DNA of 64,000 bases from Malachius bipustulatus (Eukaryota > Arthropoda > Insecta > Coleoptera > Melyridae), in contig CAJUUM010000031.1 of NCBI GenBank assembly GCA_910589415.1, positions 1,860,001 to 1,924,000 of the forward strand, in the 5' to 3' direction. Under the pieces are notes generated by a model. The model was given only the letters and a program-made list of their open reading frames with translations, was not told the origin of the DNA and ran no database searches. A program made the translations under genes and the position numbers. Every line of letters starts with the position of its first letter. Position 1 is the stretch's first letter. Below are positions 46,814 to 57,139 of this stretch, piece by piece.

Positions 46814-48206
46814 CTCCAAAATCGCGAAATTTCGATTTTCAAAACTCTCCTGTAGCATTATCTTTCAAGATTAGTGAACGAAATTTTGGATTCTTGTAAA
46901 TCTTTGGAATGACGTTAGATTTTTTTGAAAAAATTTCCAAAAGTCCCATCACTTCTACAGGGTGTCCCTTCAAAGTTCCAGATATCCGGTTTTTGTCATC
47001 TCATTTCAGGTCGCAGTTTTGAATCTAGGAGGCTGAAATTTTTGTGGGAGTAAGATATCCACAAGGAGTGGTCTGGTATTGCACTTGAGCAAAATCGGCC
47101 GAGCCGTTTCAAAATGGCAGCCATTTGAATTTTCGGAAAATTTCCAATTTTTTGAGCCCCCGTATGAGCAAGATGTCAAAAAAACTTTGAAATCAAATTA
47201 ACAGGATTTGAAGAAAATTATTGGAAATTTGAGTTAATGCAATAAAATTAGCATATTTTCCATTAATAAGCCAGTGTCGTGGGTAGGAAAAAGGGTGAAA
47301 ATGTGTCAATTCTATAACCGTTTATGAGTCCATTTTTTAAGAAGTTGAACCGAAATTTTCCATTTTTTTTTGCTTTAACATATAATTTGATGTCTTAGCT
47401 TCAATTTGCCTCCATTAATGTAGCACTTTAAACGAAAAATAAAAAAGTTTTTCGCTTGTGCAAAATTAGCTTACACTTATATAAAATTATTAAATCAATG
47501 AAATGGTTCGCAATTTCTTTTTTATTTTTTTTCACATTCAATTATGAATGGTTCTGAAAATTAGAAGAGCAAGCGCAACGACAATTAAATCACCTACATG
47601 CAGGTGAAAAAAGTATTCAAATTGGTTTTTTAATAACAAAGATACGACCAGTTTAAAAAATAAAATGTGTAGGTGTAAGTACCTGACGTACTACATATAC
47701 CTACCCGATCATCGCTACAAATTTGAAACGCACCTTGGCTCAGTTAGTTAGGCAAGGGTGTACCCTTGCCTAGTAAACTGTTGGTGCGGGTTCGAAACCA
47801 CGAGAGGGTCATTCTTTTTTTTTTTGGTAGGTAGGTGATTTCCCCCCCCCCAAAAAAAAAATAGGAAGAAAATATTTATTATTGAATCGCATAAAAATAC
47901 ACTATTTCTGCGATTGATGCGCAAGAAGGTTTTTTTATTTTATTTTTTTTGCATCGAGTGATTTCTTTGGCATCGAGTGCTTTTGCTTAAAGGGAACAAT
48001 GTTTCAGTTAGTATAACCAAAAATTCATCTGATAAAATATAAGGTCGAGTTATATTGAAAAATGCTCGAATAGAAAATAATAGGTACCTGTAAGTAACTA
48101 CAACAAATATAATTATCATAAATGTTAGTTTAATAATTATATCACAAATAAAATCACATTCTTAGAAATTAAATCACAAATAAAAAAGTTCAAATGCCTG
48201 TAACAC
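46814..48206. other. Non-coding AT-rich interval
   Basis: No gene recognised. It includes the phrase ACAGGGTGTCCCTTCAAAG (46967), a Tc1/mariner-MITE-like end without a partner, a tRNA-like SINE segment near 47735, and homopolymer tracts at 47813-47870. Confidence 0.5.
47731..47826 (+). ncRNA. tRNA-like Pol III promoter segment (SINE-type)
   Basis: A-box-like TTGGCTCAGTTAGTTAGG (47733) and B-box GGTTCGAAACC (47788) about 50 bp apart, followed by a T-rich run. The arms do not fold as a proper tRNA (acceptor strands do not pair), so a tRNA-derived SINE or pseudogene is more likely than a gene. Confidence 0.5.
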
Positions 48207-48242
48207 TAGTAGTACGAGAGCCCACGACCAAAATTTTTGTCT

Positions 48243-48680
48243 CATAGCAATACGACAAAAACCGCATCAAATTAATAGATTCGATTATCCTGAACCCGAA
48301 AATCGCAATATCAGAAATTTTCCGTGTATCGTCTGACCTGACCAAATTTTCAAAAAGGTCAAAAAATTTTACCAAACTGTATCATAGCAATCCGTCTGAT
48401 TTTCAGAATATAGTTAAATGATAGCTCTAAGATATAGAAAATACGTTTTTCAGACGCCACTAGCGTAGCATGTACCCGGGAGACCACTTAAAAAAATTAG
48501 AAATGAGACAAAAAAAAAGTATCATAGCAAAACGTCTGAAAATGATTTTCACGAGTGAATTTGGGTCAGTGTATGTGAAAGAATAATTTTTCAGAAAAAA
48601 ACGTGAGCACGTTAAATTTTGAGACCGTTTTGAAAACGTTAAGAAATTTTACCGATCGGTAACATAGCAATTCGTCTGAA
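48243..48680 (+). repeat. Subterminal repeats of the TIR element
   Basis: CATAGCAATACGAC (48243), CATAGCAATCCGTCTGA (about 48384), CATAGCAAAACGTCTGAAA (about 48523) and CATAGCAATTCGTCTGAAA (about 48664) are spaced 140-150 bp apart. Such arrays are candidate transposase-binding sites. Confidence 0.75.
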
Positions 48681-48995
48681 AATTGTTAGACGTGATAAAA
48701 TAAGTTGTCTATATGTAGAAAAAATTTATATCAGACAAATTCAATGTAGCACTAATCAGACAACTTTTCGATACTCCGAAATCATTCAAAAATCGTATTG
48801 AGGCGATTGAAGTCTATGTTACAAGCCAATGAATAAGTTGCGACCAGTAAATTATTTGATGATGATTAATAAAGAGCTTACCCGCGTCGAACGGAAGTTG
48901 AAGGACTTCAATAAATTGCACGAAAGGAAATTGGGATAAAGTTAAAAAAAATACTGTTTATTTGAAGATACAAGATGCGAGATGTGTGTGTGTTT

Positions 48996-49078
48996 TTAGT
49001 CACTGTCGGACGCATAATCATCATCGTCATCATCGAAATCACTTTCCAGATCACGATCAGGATCTTCAATGTCATCTT
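48996..49078 (-). pseudogene. Acidic C-terminal exon in the TIR element
   Basis: After a TTTTTTAG acceptor the minus strand encodes EDDIEDPDRDLESDF, then a run of six Asp and YASDSD, ending at TAA 48996-48998. It joins in frame to the exon ending at 49460 (donor GTATAG). Confidence 0.6.
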
Positions 49079-49459
49079 CTAAAAAATAAAAATCATTAGT
49101 CAAGATCACTCATTTCTTTTATTCTGGGAATACTGAGAAAAAAAAATTGCCAAATACTCGTCTCAAAACAGCGCAACTTTTTTGTAATTTAACCGACTTC
49201 GTATCTCTTACCGTTTCTTGCAGTTTTTTCACCTCAATGGGACAGCCTGTATCATAAAATTGAACAATGACCGGCTTTTCTGAAAGGCCGTATTGTAAAG
49301 TAGATGACGTGTACTATTATTGAAAATTAAAAACGACTTCCAAAGTACAAGACAACATAAGTTAAAATAGGGTGTATTTTTTTACATGCTATTCCCTATG
49401 GCAACACTTAAAATAAATGCACTGTATAAATGCTGCAGTAAAAGTCATGTTAACTATAC

Positions 49460-49727
49460 CTTTTGATTCTTCGTCCAAAATAACATCGCTCAATTCTGGT
49501 AGTTGGTTACCGGAGAACCACGAAAAGTGCAAACGTCCCTCATTTTCATACCATCCGAAATCTGTGCGGTTTAGATCGGTTGGATTTTTCATGTGGGCGT
49601 TGCTCCATATTTGTGCAATATATTTCGTCCGTAACAAATGCTGCTCCAATTCTGTTTTGCACGGCGGCAGATTGCAGGGATCGTAATTGGATAAAGTCCA
49701 GATTGAGAGTTGTGGAAGCATTGTCAT
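49460..49727 (-). pseudogene. Transposon protein exon (unrecognised family)
   Basis: The minus strand reads LSNYDPCNLPPCKTELEQHLLRTKYIAQIWSNAH, NRTDFGWYENEGRLHFSWF and LPELSDVILDEESK, then GT. It resembles the C-terminal region (W.....P..YGW....g.L.P.W) of proteins found in some insect DNA transposons, which normally have a Cys-rich segment that is missing here. The N-terminal exons were not found with confidence; 50000-49800 and 50319-50122 are open but unassigned. Confidence 0.5.
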
Positions 49728-50556
49728 TTTTCATTTTAAAAGTTTTGTGAAAATTTTCAATCTAGCCTAATCAACATCATTAATCTTTTTTTCGTTGTAT
49801 TATCTGCACATGAATTCTTCTAAGACTATGAATATATTTTCGGTATCAGAAGTATATTTGCCTAAATCAGCGAAAGCTTCTTGATATAGCATGTGCAGTT
49901 CTTGTGAAGTATTGTCAACGGGTTTTTCCCCTTGCGATATAATGAATTTTTCCCCTTGACTCCGGAACGTTCTTTTCGTTTTTGGGATTATAGGCGACAT
50001 CGGAAATGTCCGAAAACAGTATTTTGGTAATCCCGGAAGCCATACAAAAAGTTTAAAAAAAATTGAACCGGGTTGCTATAATACAGTTCGGCTAAATTTT
50101 TTGACATTTTCAAAAATACGCTCAGGTCATAATGCTACGCGCAAAATGTCTGAAAACAAACATTTTCGTCATAAAATGACAAAATCTATGTACATTTTCA
50201 ATATCAGACGTAATACGATAATACCGTCTGCCTATTTTTTTTGACATAGCAGAAATGGCCTCCCACACAATTGCTACACTTTTGACCGTTACCACCCACC
50301 TAGTAGGGTTCAGGATCATCTTATCTAACGACTTGATACGGTTTTGGCCGTAAAACGATGATACATGGTTTTGGTCGTGGGCTCTCGTACTATAGAGGAA
50401 ATACCTAAGTACAACAAATATAATTATTATTTTAAATGTTTAATAATTATATCAAATAAAATCACATTCTTAGAAATTAAATCACATGAAAGTTAATTAA
50501 AGTGGGATTCTAAATAGCCATTTATTTTTGTCAGATATATAACCCATATTAAGGGG

Positions 50557-53500
50557 TTAATTATCATTAGGTACTGCATTATTTCGGGATTTTCTTCCTC
50601 CACGTCTGTCGATGGATCCAGCTAGAAATGCTGACACCGATCTCTTCAACTCTACGTCCGTGACATCTTTATATTTTCTCCGTACAGCTCCTAAAAAAAC
50701 ACAAGTTGAGTATTTTGTAGAATTTTTATTTCACTCTCTTACTTATTACAGCTTTATAGCATTTTAACTCGATGAATGCCTTCTTCCCCTTCTTTCCTTC
50801 TCCTGAATAAAGGATCGAGACATTTTTTGATAATAGTTTATTCATGGACGGATACACCGCTTTATGGTACGTGTCGCCTCCACTTAGGTACAAACATTCA
50901 ACCTATGACAATTAATAAAATAAAGAAAACAGAAGGCAAGTATACTCAACGATTAATTCATAAAAATAGTGAATTGTAGGTCAATGAGTATAAGCACACA
51001 GAGTGCAATTGCTAGCCTGTTAGGTGGGTTCGGAGAACCCACCTAACAGGTGGGTTGCACTCTGTGTGCTTATACTCATTGACCTACAATTCACTATTTT
51101 TATGAATTAATCGTTGAGTATACTTGCCTTCTGTTTTCTTCATTATTCGTTGTCATCGACTGGCTTTATTGGTAGTGTCTGGAACTTCAATCAATTTAGA
51201 GTGAACTTACGGTTAGTTCCTTGAACTGACCGCTAGATGTCGCTCTATTTTACACCACACGGAGTTCCGTGTTAATTCGCGGCTTAAGAGGCCCCGGCTT
51301 CCGTTCATCCGACAGCATCCTCCAGATACTCCGAATGCAGCACACTGATGAGTTCCAGTAGAACGAAACACGTGTCTGTGCTTGATTTGGTACTCTGGAA
51401 GGCTCTGCTGTTGGATGCGGAAGCAAACTCTCTGGTTGGAGTTTCGGGCACTGCCAGCATGACAACTGTTATGGGCGATGGAGGAATTCTCCGAACCCAC
51501 CTAACAGGCTAGCAATTGCACTCTGTGTGCTTATACTCATTGACCTACAATTCACTATTTTTATGAATTAATAAAATGTTAAGATAGAACTGAAAATTTA
51601 AATATTCTCTTACCAAAGTATTAAATTTGCCTTGGTCATCAGTAATTAACCTCTCAATGAATTTAAGAGAGTCCTCATCTTGCAGTGGTAATTGCCATGA
51701 TTCTTCATTTATCTCAGGTACACGTAATAAAGGCACCTGACTGCTGATCATCCTTTCTTCCAAATGGTTGAGCCTTTTATTAATTTGTTTATTCATTTCC
51801 CCAACTTCCCATTTTAAAGCAAGAATTTCTTTGAATATTTTCTTTTCTGCTTCTAAAATAAAAGAAAAAAAACTAAATTTATATTTGCAATGTTGCACTG
51901 AGAAAAGTCGAGCTAAAGAAAATTCTGCTACGTTATTTTTAGCTGTCGTGGTGTAATTCCCTTCAATAACTAAACATTTATTTTTCTGCAACAAAATAAA
52001 TCACTTTACTAAAACTCTCTGTTGAGACAGCTTAGTACATTGCTGTAATAGAAATATTACTTTACTATGACGGTAAAGTGTATTTCTTATTAATTAAATT
52101 CACAACAGCTATTATGTGTGTATGCTACGGTAACAAAAACTATGGGTATAACTTTGTCTTAATAAATATAAATGCTGCAGGAGCGGAGATCGCGATCTGC
52201 TGAAAGTAAACACCTTTGCTTGCGTTGCGCATTGCGGTGGCATGCGCATAGTGCGCCAGCACCAGTGCATTGCATTGCGTCTTGCGTCTCGTTTCTTGTC
52301 CTTGCCTTGCCGGCTTCTTCATCTTCCTTCAGCTGGTTCGCGGGGGTTCCGATTCTGGCTGATCTTCCTCTTATTATAGACTATATAAACTATAAACAGT
52401 TGGGTTATTCTGTGCCATTAGTGCCCTACCGCCGATACGAAGTGGCGTGTAAAATGCATGGTCAAGGTGATGAACTGTGCGATACAATAAATATCGATGT
52501 TGGGGTTGGGGGAACAACTTCCACGCCGGCTGCGTCCCGATCGCCATTTTCCTCACCATGCTGTTCGTAGTGTTCGTACTCGCTAATAAATACTTAGCGG
52601 TTCGTGTACAACAGTGATGGTTCAGTTTTGAAGAAAAAACTTGCAGAATGGGAACTACAGGACTACTTTGAAAACTTCGAACGTAAGTATTATGAATATT
52701 ATTTACCTAACCATCCAGTAATAATTAAGGAAATAAACTACCACGTGTTAATATTTAAAATATGACAGACTTCTGGAGCTGCGGTGTCTGATGTATTATT
52801 ATTATAATTATTATTATTATTATTATTGTACACAATAAAGTGAGTATTTTTCGTTACAGTGGAAGGAGTCAATGATGAGAGTTTCAGTCTTCTGGACGAT
52901 ATTATGGATCAATATGAATCTGGATTATGATGTATCAATATGAGTAGTTTTATTGTATTATTTGGAGAAAATTTTTATTTTTTTAAGCCTAGAATACTTC
53001 AAGTTTTAATGTAATTTACTGATGATTATTATTACTCATTTTGCATTTATTACGCAATACCTTTAAGAAAAATGTGCTTTGCTTTAAGTTTGTTAGAACA
53101 ATGCTGTAAGTTAATGTTAAGTTTTTTAAGACTGAATTTTTTATTGTTTTTTGTCAGTAAATATTAATAATATTAGTTTTATTTGAATTCACATTTTATT
53201 TTGTATTTTGATTTTGTTTTGAATTGACTTGTATTTTATTGTCCATAATATATTGTTGAATTAAAAAAAATTGTTCATTATTATGCTGAATGTAATAATA
53301 ATGTGCTGTGAGCAGAATGAAAACGACACTTGGTCATGAGGCTTCGAAAATAAATTTCATGTCTGAGATTGAATGTGTAAAATGAAAAGTTTTCTGATTC
53401 TGATTGTTCACAGATTCAATCTCAGATAAGAAATTTATTTTTGAAGTCTGCTTCAAGTTTCATTTCATTTTCTCGCAGGATATAATCATTAATAGTTCAG

Positions 53501-54588
53501 CAAAGTTCTTTTTTAATACAGTAAAATGACTTCACTGAGACAATAAAGCTACTTCATAGGGCTGGCTAAGTTACTTTGTAATGGCAACAAAGCTCTTCAC
53601 AAGTACAGTGAAAAAACTTTACTGATTCTTCAGTTGCAGAAAAGTTTTCTACAATGGTAGCAAATTTAGCTTTTAGTAAGAGCAGAAATTATTTTTAGTA
53701 ATGAGAAATTTGCTTTACGAGGAGTAAAAAACTACTTTATAAAGTAACTTTGCTGTTATAGTAAAGTATTCGCAGTAAATCACACTTTATTGTCGCAGAA
53801 GAGTACCACACTGGCGCCTATGCTATTAGAGTTTTCTGCTGCCGTAGCAAATTTTTTGGCTGCAGTGATAAAGAAAATTTCTCAGTGTGATAAAGCAACG
53901 CCGGCGATCACCATGAGTAATTTAAATTAGGACATACTAATATTACAGTCTTCTTAGGTTATGGCAAAACTTAATCCGTTTTAAGCCAAAACCTTCGATA
54001 TATTGCATATGATAATCAGTTCAACCTGAAGATATGTAAACCAAAATAATAGAAACATAATAAATATATTATACCTGTCATAATAGGGTTGTCACGAGAA
54101 TTTTGAGAGCAGTTTCCTGCATTGGTAGTAACACTTGCAAAAGAACACTGATTACCCAACTTCTTGTTACTTCTTGGTTCTCGAGTTGGCGGTACCATCT
54201 CTGAAAATATACCAAATAAAATCACATAATCGGAATAAGCATCTTTCGTTTATTACCAGATAGTGGAGAATCTTCCTCGTCTCCGCTAGATCTCGGCCCT
54301 TTATGCTCCTGAGAAAGTTCTTCTCCATCGGTCGTGTCTAAAGAAGACGTATATGTGGCCTTTTCACAATATTGTTTTGCTTGACAGATGCTTAAGACAC
54401 CAGTCTTTCTAGCTATTCCTTTAAATACTCCATATTTCAATGGGTCACAGGTCTCGATGAGTTTTCCTTTTAGAATCCCTGGGGACGCCTGTTGGCCATT
54501 TATAGGACAGTCCACCTGGAAGTGCCCAGATCGAGGGGACGTAATCAACCGATTCGTTATTTGCCCAGGACACTATATCCCATGACAT
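50557..54588 (-). CDS. DUF4806-type gene, five exons
   Basis: Exons by splice signals: 54588-54257, 54200-54075, 51852-51614, 50902-50743, 50690-50557. The N-terminus MSWDIVSWANNESVDYVPS then YKWPTG and KLIETCDPLKYGVFKG matches the front domain of insect DUF4806 proteins. Exon 3 is a coiled coil (EAEKKIFKEILALKWEVGEM) leading to LPLQDEDSLKFIERL. Exon 4 (LSGGDTYHKAVYPSMNKLLSKN...GKKGKKAF) is the DUF4806 core, and exon 5 (AFLAGSIDRRGGRKSR) its usual end. Molecular function is unknown for the family. One problem: an extra A in an AAAA run near 54478 (TCTAAAAGG) shifts the frame in exon 1. It could be a sequencing error or mark a pseudogene. The intron between exons 3 and 4 holds a hammerhead element. 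It may be a host gene or a dispersed family member. Confidence 0.7.
50918..51575 (+). mobile_element. Small palindromic hammerhead element (retrozyme/PLE-like)
   Basis: 50918-51147 is a near-perfect palindrome (arms about 110 bp, centre GGTTCGGAGAACC). The right-arm sequence recurs as a direct copy at 51487-51575 (CCGAACCCACCTAACAGG...). The 340 bp between contains a complete hammerhead ribozyme. No coding capacity. It sits in an intron of the DUF4806-type gene, starting only about 15 bp from exon 4's acceptor. Confidence 0.75.
51339..51382 (+). ncRNA. Type-I hammerhead ribozyme
   Basis: Stem I AGCACA (51339-51344) pairs exactly with TGTGCT (51377-51382). CTGATGA at 51345-51351. Stem II GTTC/GAAC (51352-51355, 51361-51364) with loop CAGTA. 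GAAA at 51365-51368. Minimal stem III ACA/TGT with loop CG, then cleavage triplet GTC (51374-51376). All universally conserved core positions are present. Self-cleavage would be expected after C51376 in plus-strand RNA, which is antisense to the host gene. Confidence 0.88.
51995..52610. other. Mixed-composition intron or intergenic stretch
   Basis: Contains an open plus-strand frame at 52172-52570 with low-complexity Ser/Ala/Cys content and no recognisable domain. It may be a CpG-containing promoter region for the SAM-like exons. Not called as a gene. Confidence 0.35.
52614..52930 (+). CDS. SAM-like domain, two short exons (partial gene)
   Basis: Exon a, about 52614-52682 (DGSVLKKKLAEWELQDYFENFE), ends before GTAAGT. 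Exon b, 52860-52930, follows TTCGTTACAG (LEGVNDESFSLLDDIMDQYESGL) with stop TGA 52928-52930. The L..W.L..Y...F...gv....l..L.d pattern is that of a SAM domain, a protein-interaction module. No upstream exon with a start codon is clear. It lies in an intron of the minus-strand DUF4806-type gene; proteins of this size are common in insect repeats, so a pseudogene is possible. Confidence 0.5.
53365..53446. repeat. Imperfect inverted repeat
   Basis: CTTCGAAAATAAATTTCATGTCTGAGATTGAAT at the left mirrors ATTCAATCTCAGATAAGAAATTTATTTTTGAAG at the right, with a loop of about 30 bases. Confidence 0.7.
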
Positions 54589-54834
54589 GATGATTTCTGT
54601 ACCTGCATGAAAATTACGTGAAAAAAATTGATTACACATACTATGACGTTATGCACCTTTTTACTGTAGTTTGCTACACCTCAAAAAGAGGGAGAGGTAG
54701 GGAGGTGTGCAAAACTCAGAAGAGAAAGAAGGAAGGAAAGAAAAATAATAATAATAATAATAAAAAATACGAGTACAGATATATAATTACGTCAAGTAAG
54801 CACAAAAGGTAAAAAAAGAAGGATAGGCCAAGCT

Positions 54835-54890
54835 AGCTCCGCGGGAGGGTTCGATCCCTCCTAGCCCTCTCCTGCTAGGTCAAGTTTATA
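54835..54890 (+). repeat. tRNA-like B-box fragment
   Basis: GGGAGGGTTCGATCCCTCC at 54852 contains a perfect B box in a self-complementary T-arm-like hairpin. No A box at the right distance, so it is most likely a SINE remnant. Confidence 0.4.
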
Positions 54891-54899
54891 GTTTCTGTT

Positions 54900-56690
54900 G
54901 ATGTAATAGATGGAAGTTTGTAAAAATAATCACTTTAATTAATATTATTAAAAAAAAAATCGGTAACAAGCAAAATATAATGTAATAACCAAGTTTAATA
55001 TAAAAGAGTACCTAAATGAGGTTTATTGTGTTGCACTAAAATTTCAAAATAACCACCGACAATATAATATGAAATTATTTCACGTATAGATAACAATGTT
55101 AAAGCGGTCCGCAGAACAGCTGTTTGGAGGATTCACACATATTATTACATAAAAATTCCGAATTAATAAAAATTTTAATAAGGCAATCTGCTGTAATAAT
55201 GCAGTCAAGTTACGTTCACGAGGTGTCAATGATCGAGGGCTAATATAAAAAAAAAACCTAGCTGCAGCCGTTCCTCTGCCACAGTGGCGCCTGCAGGAAC
55301 AGCTCGAAATGCTCAAATAGGAGTACGAAAACAGCACCTCACAGCGATGGTGACAACAGTAGCCCTCAACAATGTTGGATACCAAAACTCAAAAGAAATA
55401 ATAATGATTGTAGGTAATGTAGAGGGGAAAAAACCCTGAAACAAATATCCCCTTCAGAATTCGACGGTCAAGCAATTGAACAATGTACTTACCCCAATCC
55501 TATGAGGGTTTTCTTTTTCTTTCTTTCTTTCCTGTTTGACGAATTGTCGAGAAGAATAAGACAACTTTGGGAATTTTATCCGATATATTATTGAAAACAT
55601 ATAATCCACCACACACCACGGCCGGAACCATATGCCACATAAATTTTAATTGTTGCTACCCTAATCCACAATAATTGTGCTTGATGAATTTTCACCCTAA
55701 CAAGGAAGCAACAACCCGCTCCCAAAATATTCAATTCTTCTCTTTAATAATTCAAGTTGTTAATTGCTCCAGGAAATTTTTATTTTTAATCATTCTGCTG
55801 TTATTAAAGAAGAAAAAAGATTGATATTATTCCAAATGCCGTCAATTTCAATTTTACCAGGGAGAATGATAGGCAACCAAACATTCAGATACAGGTGCTG
55901 ATTATTAAAAAAAACAATAAGTAAACAAATAAATGGAACTAACCCCTAAATCATTAATCAAATTCTAGGAGCGTTACAAGTTGACCATTGTGGAAGTAGC
56001 TATAGCTTATTATGGACATACAGAGTGGGGTAGGAACTTTCAGAGCTCGACATAATTGAGTATAATATGTTAATAATTATTAGTGTTAAAATGATTAAAT
56101 TGTTTCTGACAAAATTAATGTACATATTGGTATTTTTTGTTAAAATGATTGTTGTCTACAAACGTTGGTTATAGTGGACTGTATTTTATTTATTTTGAAA
56201 AATTGTAAAATTGTGTTAAATTATGCTGTATACCAAAAAACGAACGCACATTGAAGAGGCACTCACCTTTTGCCGGTGTTGGTCCCGTCGTTGAGAGCTC
56301 TCAAAGGTTGTTCGGTTGTTTTCGGGAAGCAGGATCACAAATCTCACAAATTTTAGAGAAAAGCACTTTAATTAAACAACTGTTCAGAATGGAGCCTGAA
56401 TGGGCCGTATCACCGGTTTCTGGTCGTCGCTTCTCTTGACTCGCCCGCGTATCTTCTTGTATTGCTTGACCAGGGAGTGGGGCGGGTTTGTGCACACAGC
56501 AATATGCGTTGTTCCGCGAAAATACTCAAATTTAAACAAAAAGATATCAACCTAGCAACCAGTCCTACGAAGTGCCAATAAAATTACAAACAAATAAAAC
56601 TAATTGAAAAGGAGTTGGAGTTGGCACGTGATCAGGTCCCAAACAATGATTATATTGTTCCCAATTAGAGATATATTATAGTTAACAACA
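54900..56690. other. Non-coding interval
   Basis: No convincing gene. GC-richer islands at 55230-55380 and 56265-56500 have no recognised coding motif. A TTTCTTTCTTTCTTTCC tract is at 55512. Confidence 0.45.
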
Positions 56691-57137
56691 TCAAAATGTA
56701 TGCAACATTTCAATGGCAACGTACGAGTCTTTATTGCGTTCTTTAATGACAATCAATTTAGTATAAGGGCTAGCAACACCAAACTTGACCAACTCATCAC
56801 TTACGGATTTAAAACAGTAAATTCCAACATTACTCGAATCGAAAGGATAAGTGTAAAGACTTTTAACACCAATGCATTTCTGAGCGGTAACCTCATTATT
56901 ATTAATAGAGATAACTTTTGCAACAGTCTGATCTGACAGAAGAACAAAACTATCTTGAGAATTCTTTGAAGATTCAGAAAGACGTTTTATAACTTGGGCC
57001 AAAGGTCTGTTTGGTGTTCTGAGCATGTGTATTAGTTTCCCTAAGAAACTTTCAAATGAAAAACAGCTAATATCGTTTAGGGAAACACCTAAATTTCCTA
57101 CATCATCAGGAATGTGCAAAATACTGTGTACATTGTA
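56691..57137 (-). pseudogene. DNA-transposon protein with DUF4218-like region, 3' part
   Basis: The minus strand reads YNVHSILHIPDDV, DISCFSFESFLGKL, PNRPLAQVIKRLSE, then a tail ending EMLHTF and a stop at 56691. The NVH..LH..DD.....L...S.F.FE pattern is that of the DUF4218-like region in CACTA/En-Spm-type and related insect transposon proteins. Separated from its upstream part (58622-58342) by a palindromic MITE at a TA site. Confidence 0.7.
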
Positions 57138-57139
57138 TA

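Larger units (their letters stand above)
48210..50392 (-). mobile_element. DNA transposon with perfect 24-bp TIRs and 3-bp TSD
   Basis: TIRs 48210-48233 and 50369-50392 are exact reverse complements (TAGTACGAGAGCCCACGACC...). TAG flanks both ends (48207-48209, 50393-50395). The left part carries regularly spaced CATAGCAA..CGTCTGA repeats. Coding remnants lie on the minus strand. The superfamily is not recognised; a 3-bp TSD would fit PIF/Harbinger or CACTA-type elements, but the termini do not match either well. Confidence 0.85.
48101..50490. repeat. About 80-bp direct repeat on both sides of the TIR element
   Basis: ACAACAAATATAATTAT...TTTAATAATTATATCA...AAATCACATTCTTAG occurs at about 48101-48180 and again at about 50411-50490 with small indels. 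It lies just outside the TSDs on both sides. Confidence 0.75.

Noticed and set aside
46967..46986. Another complete mariner MITE starting ACAGGGTGTCCC
   Set aside because: No matching inverted end or TA duplication found within reach.
52172..52570. 132-codon plus-strand frame as a secreted or membrane protein
   Set aside because: Cys/Ser/Ala-rich low complexity with no domain and no splice or start support beyond an ATG.
54835..54890. Functional tRNA gene
   Set aside because: Only a B-box/T-arm-like hairpin is present; no acceptor or anticodon arms.
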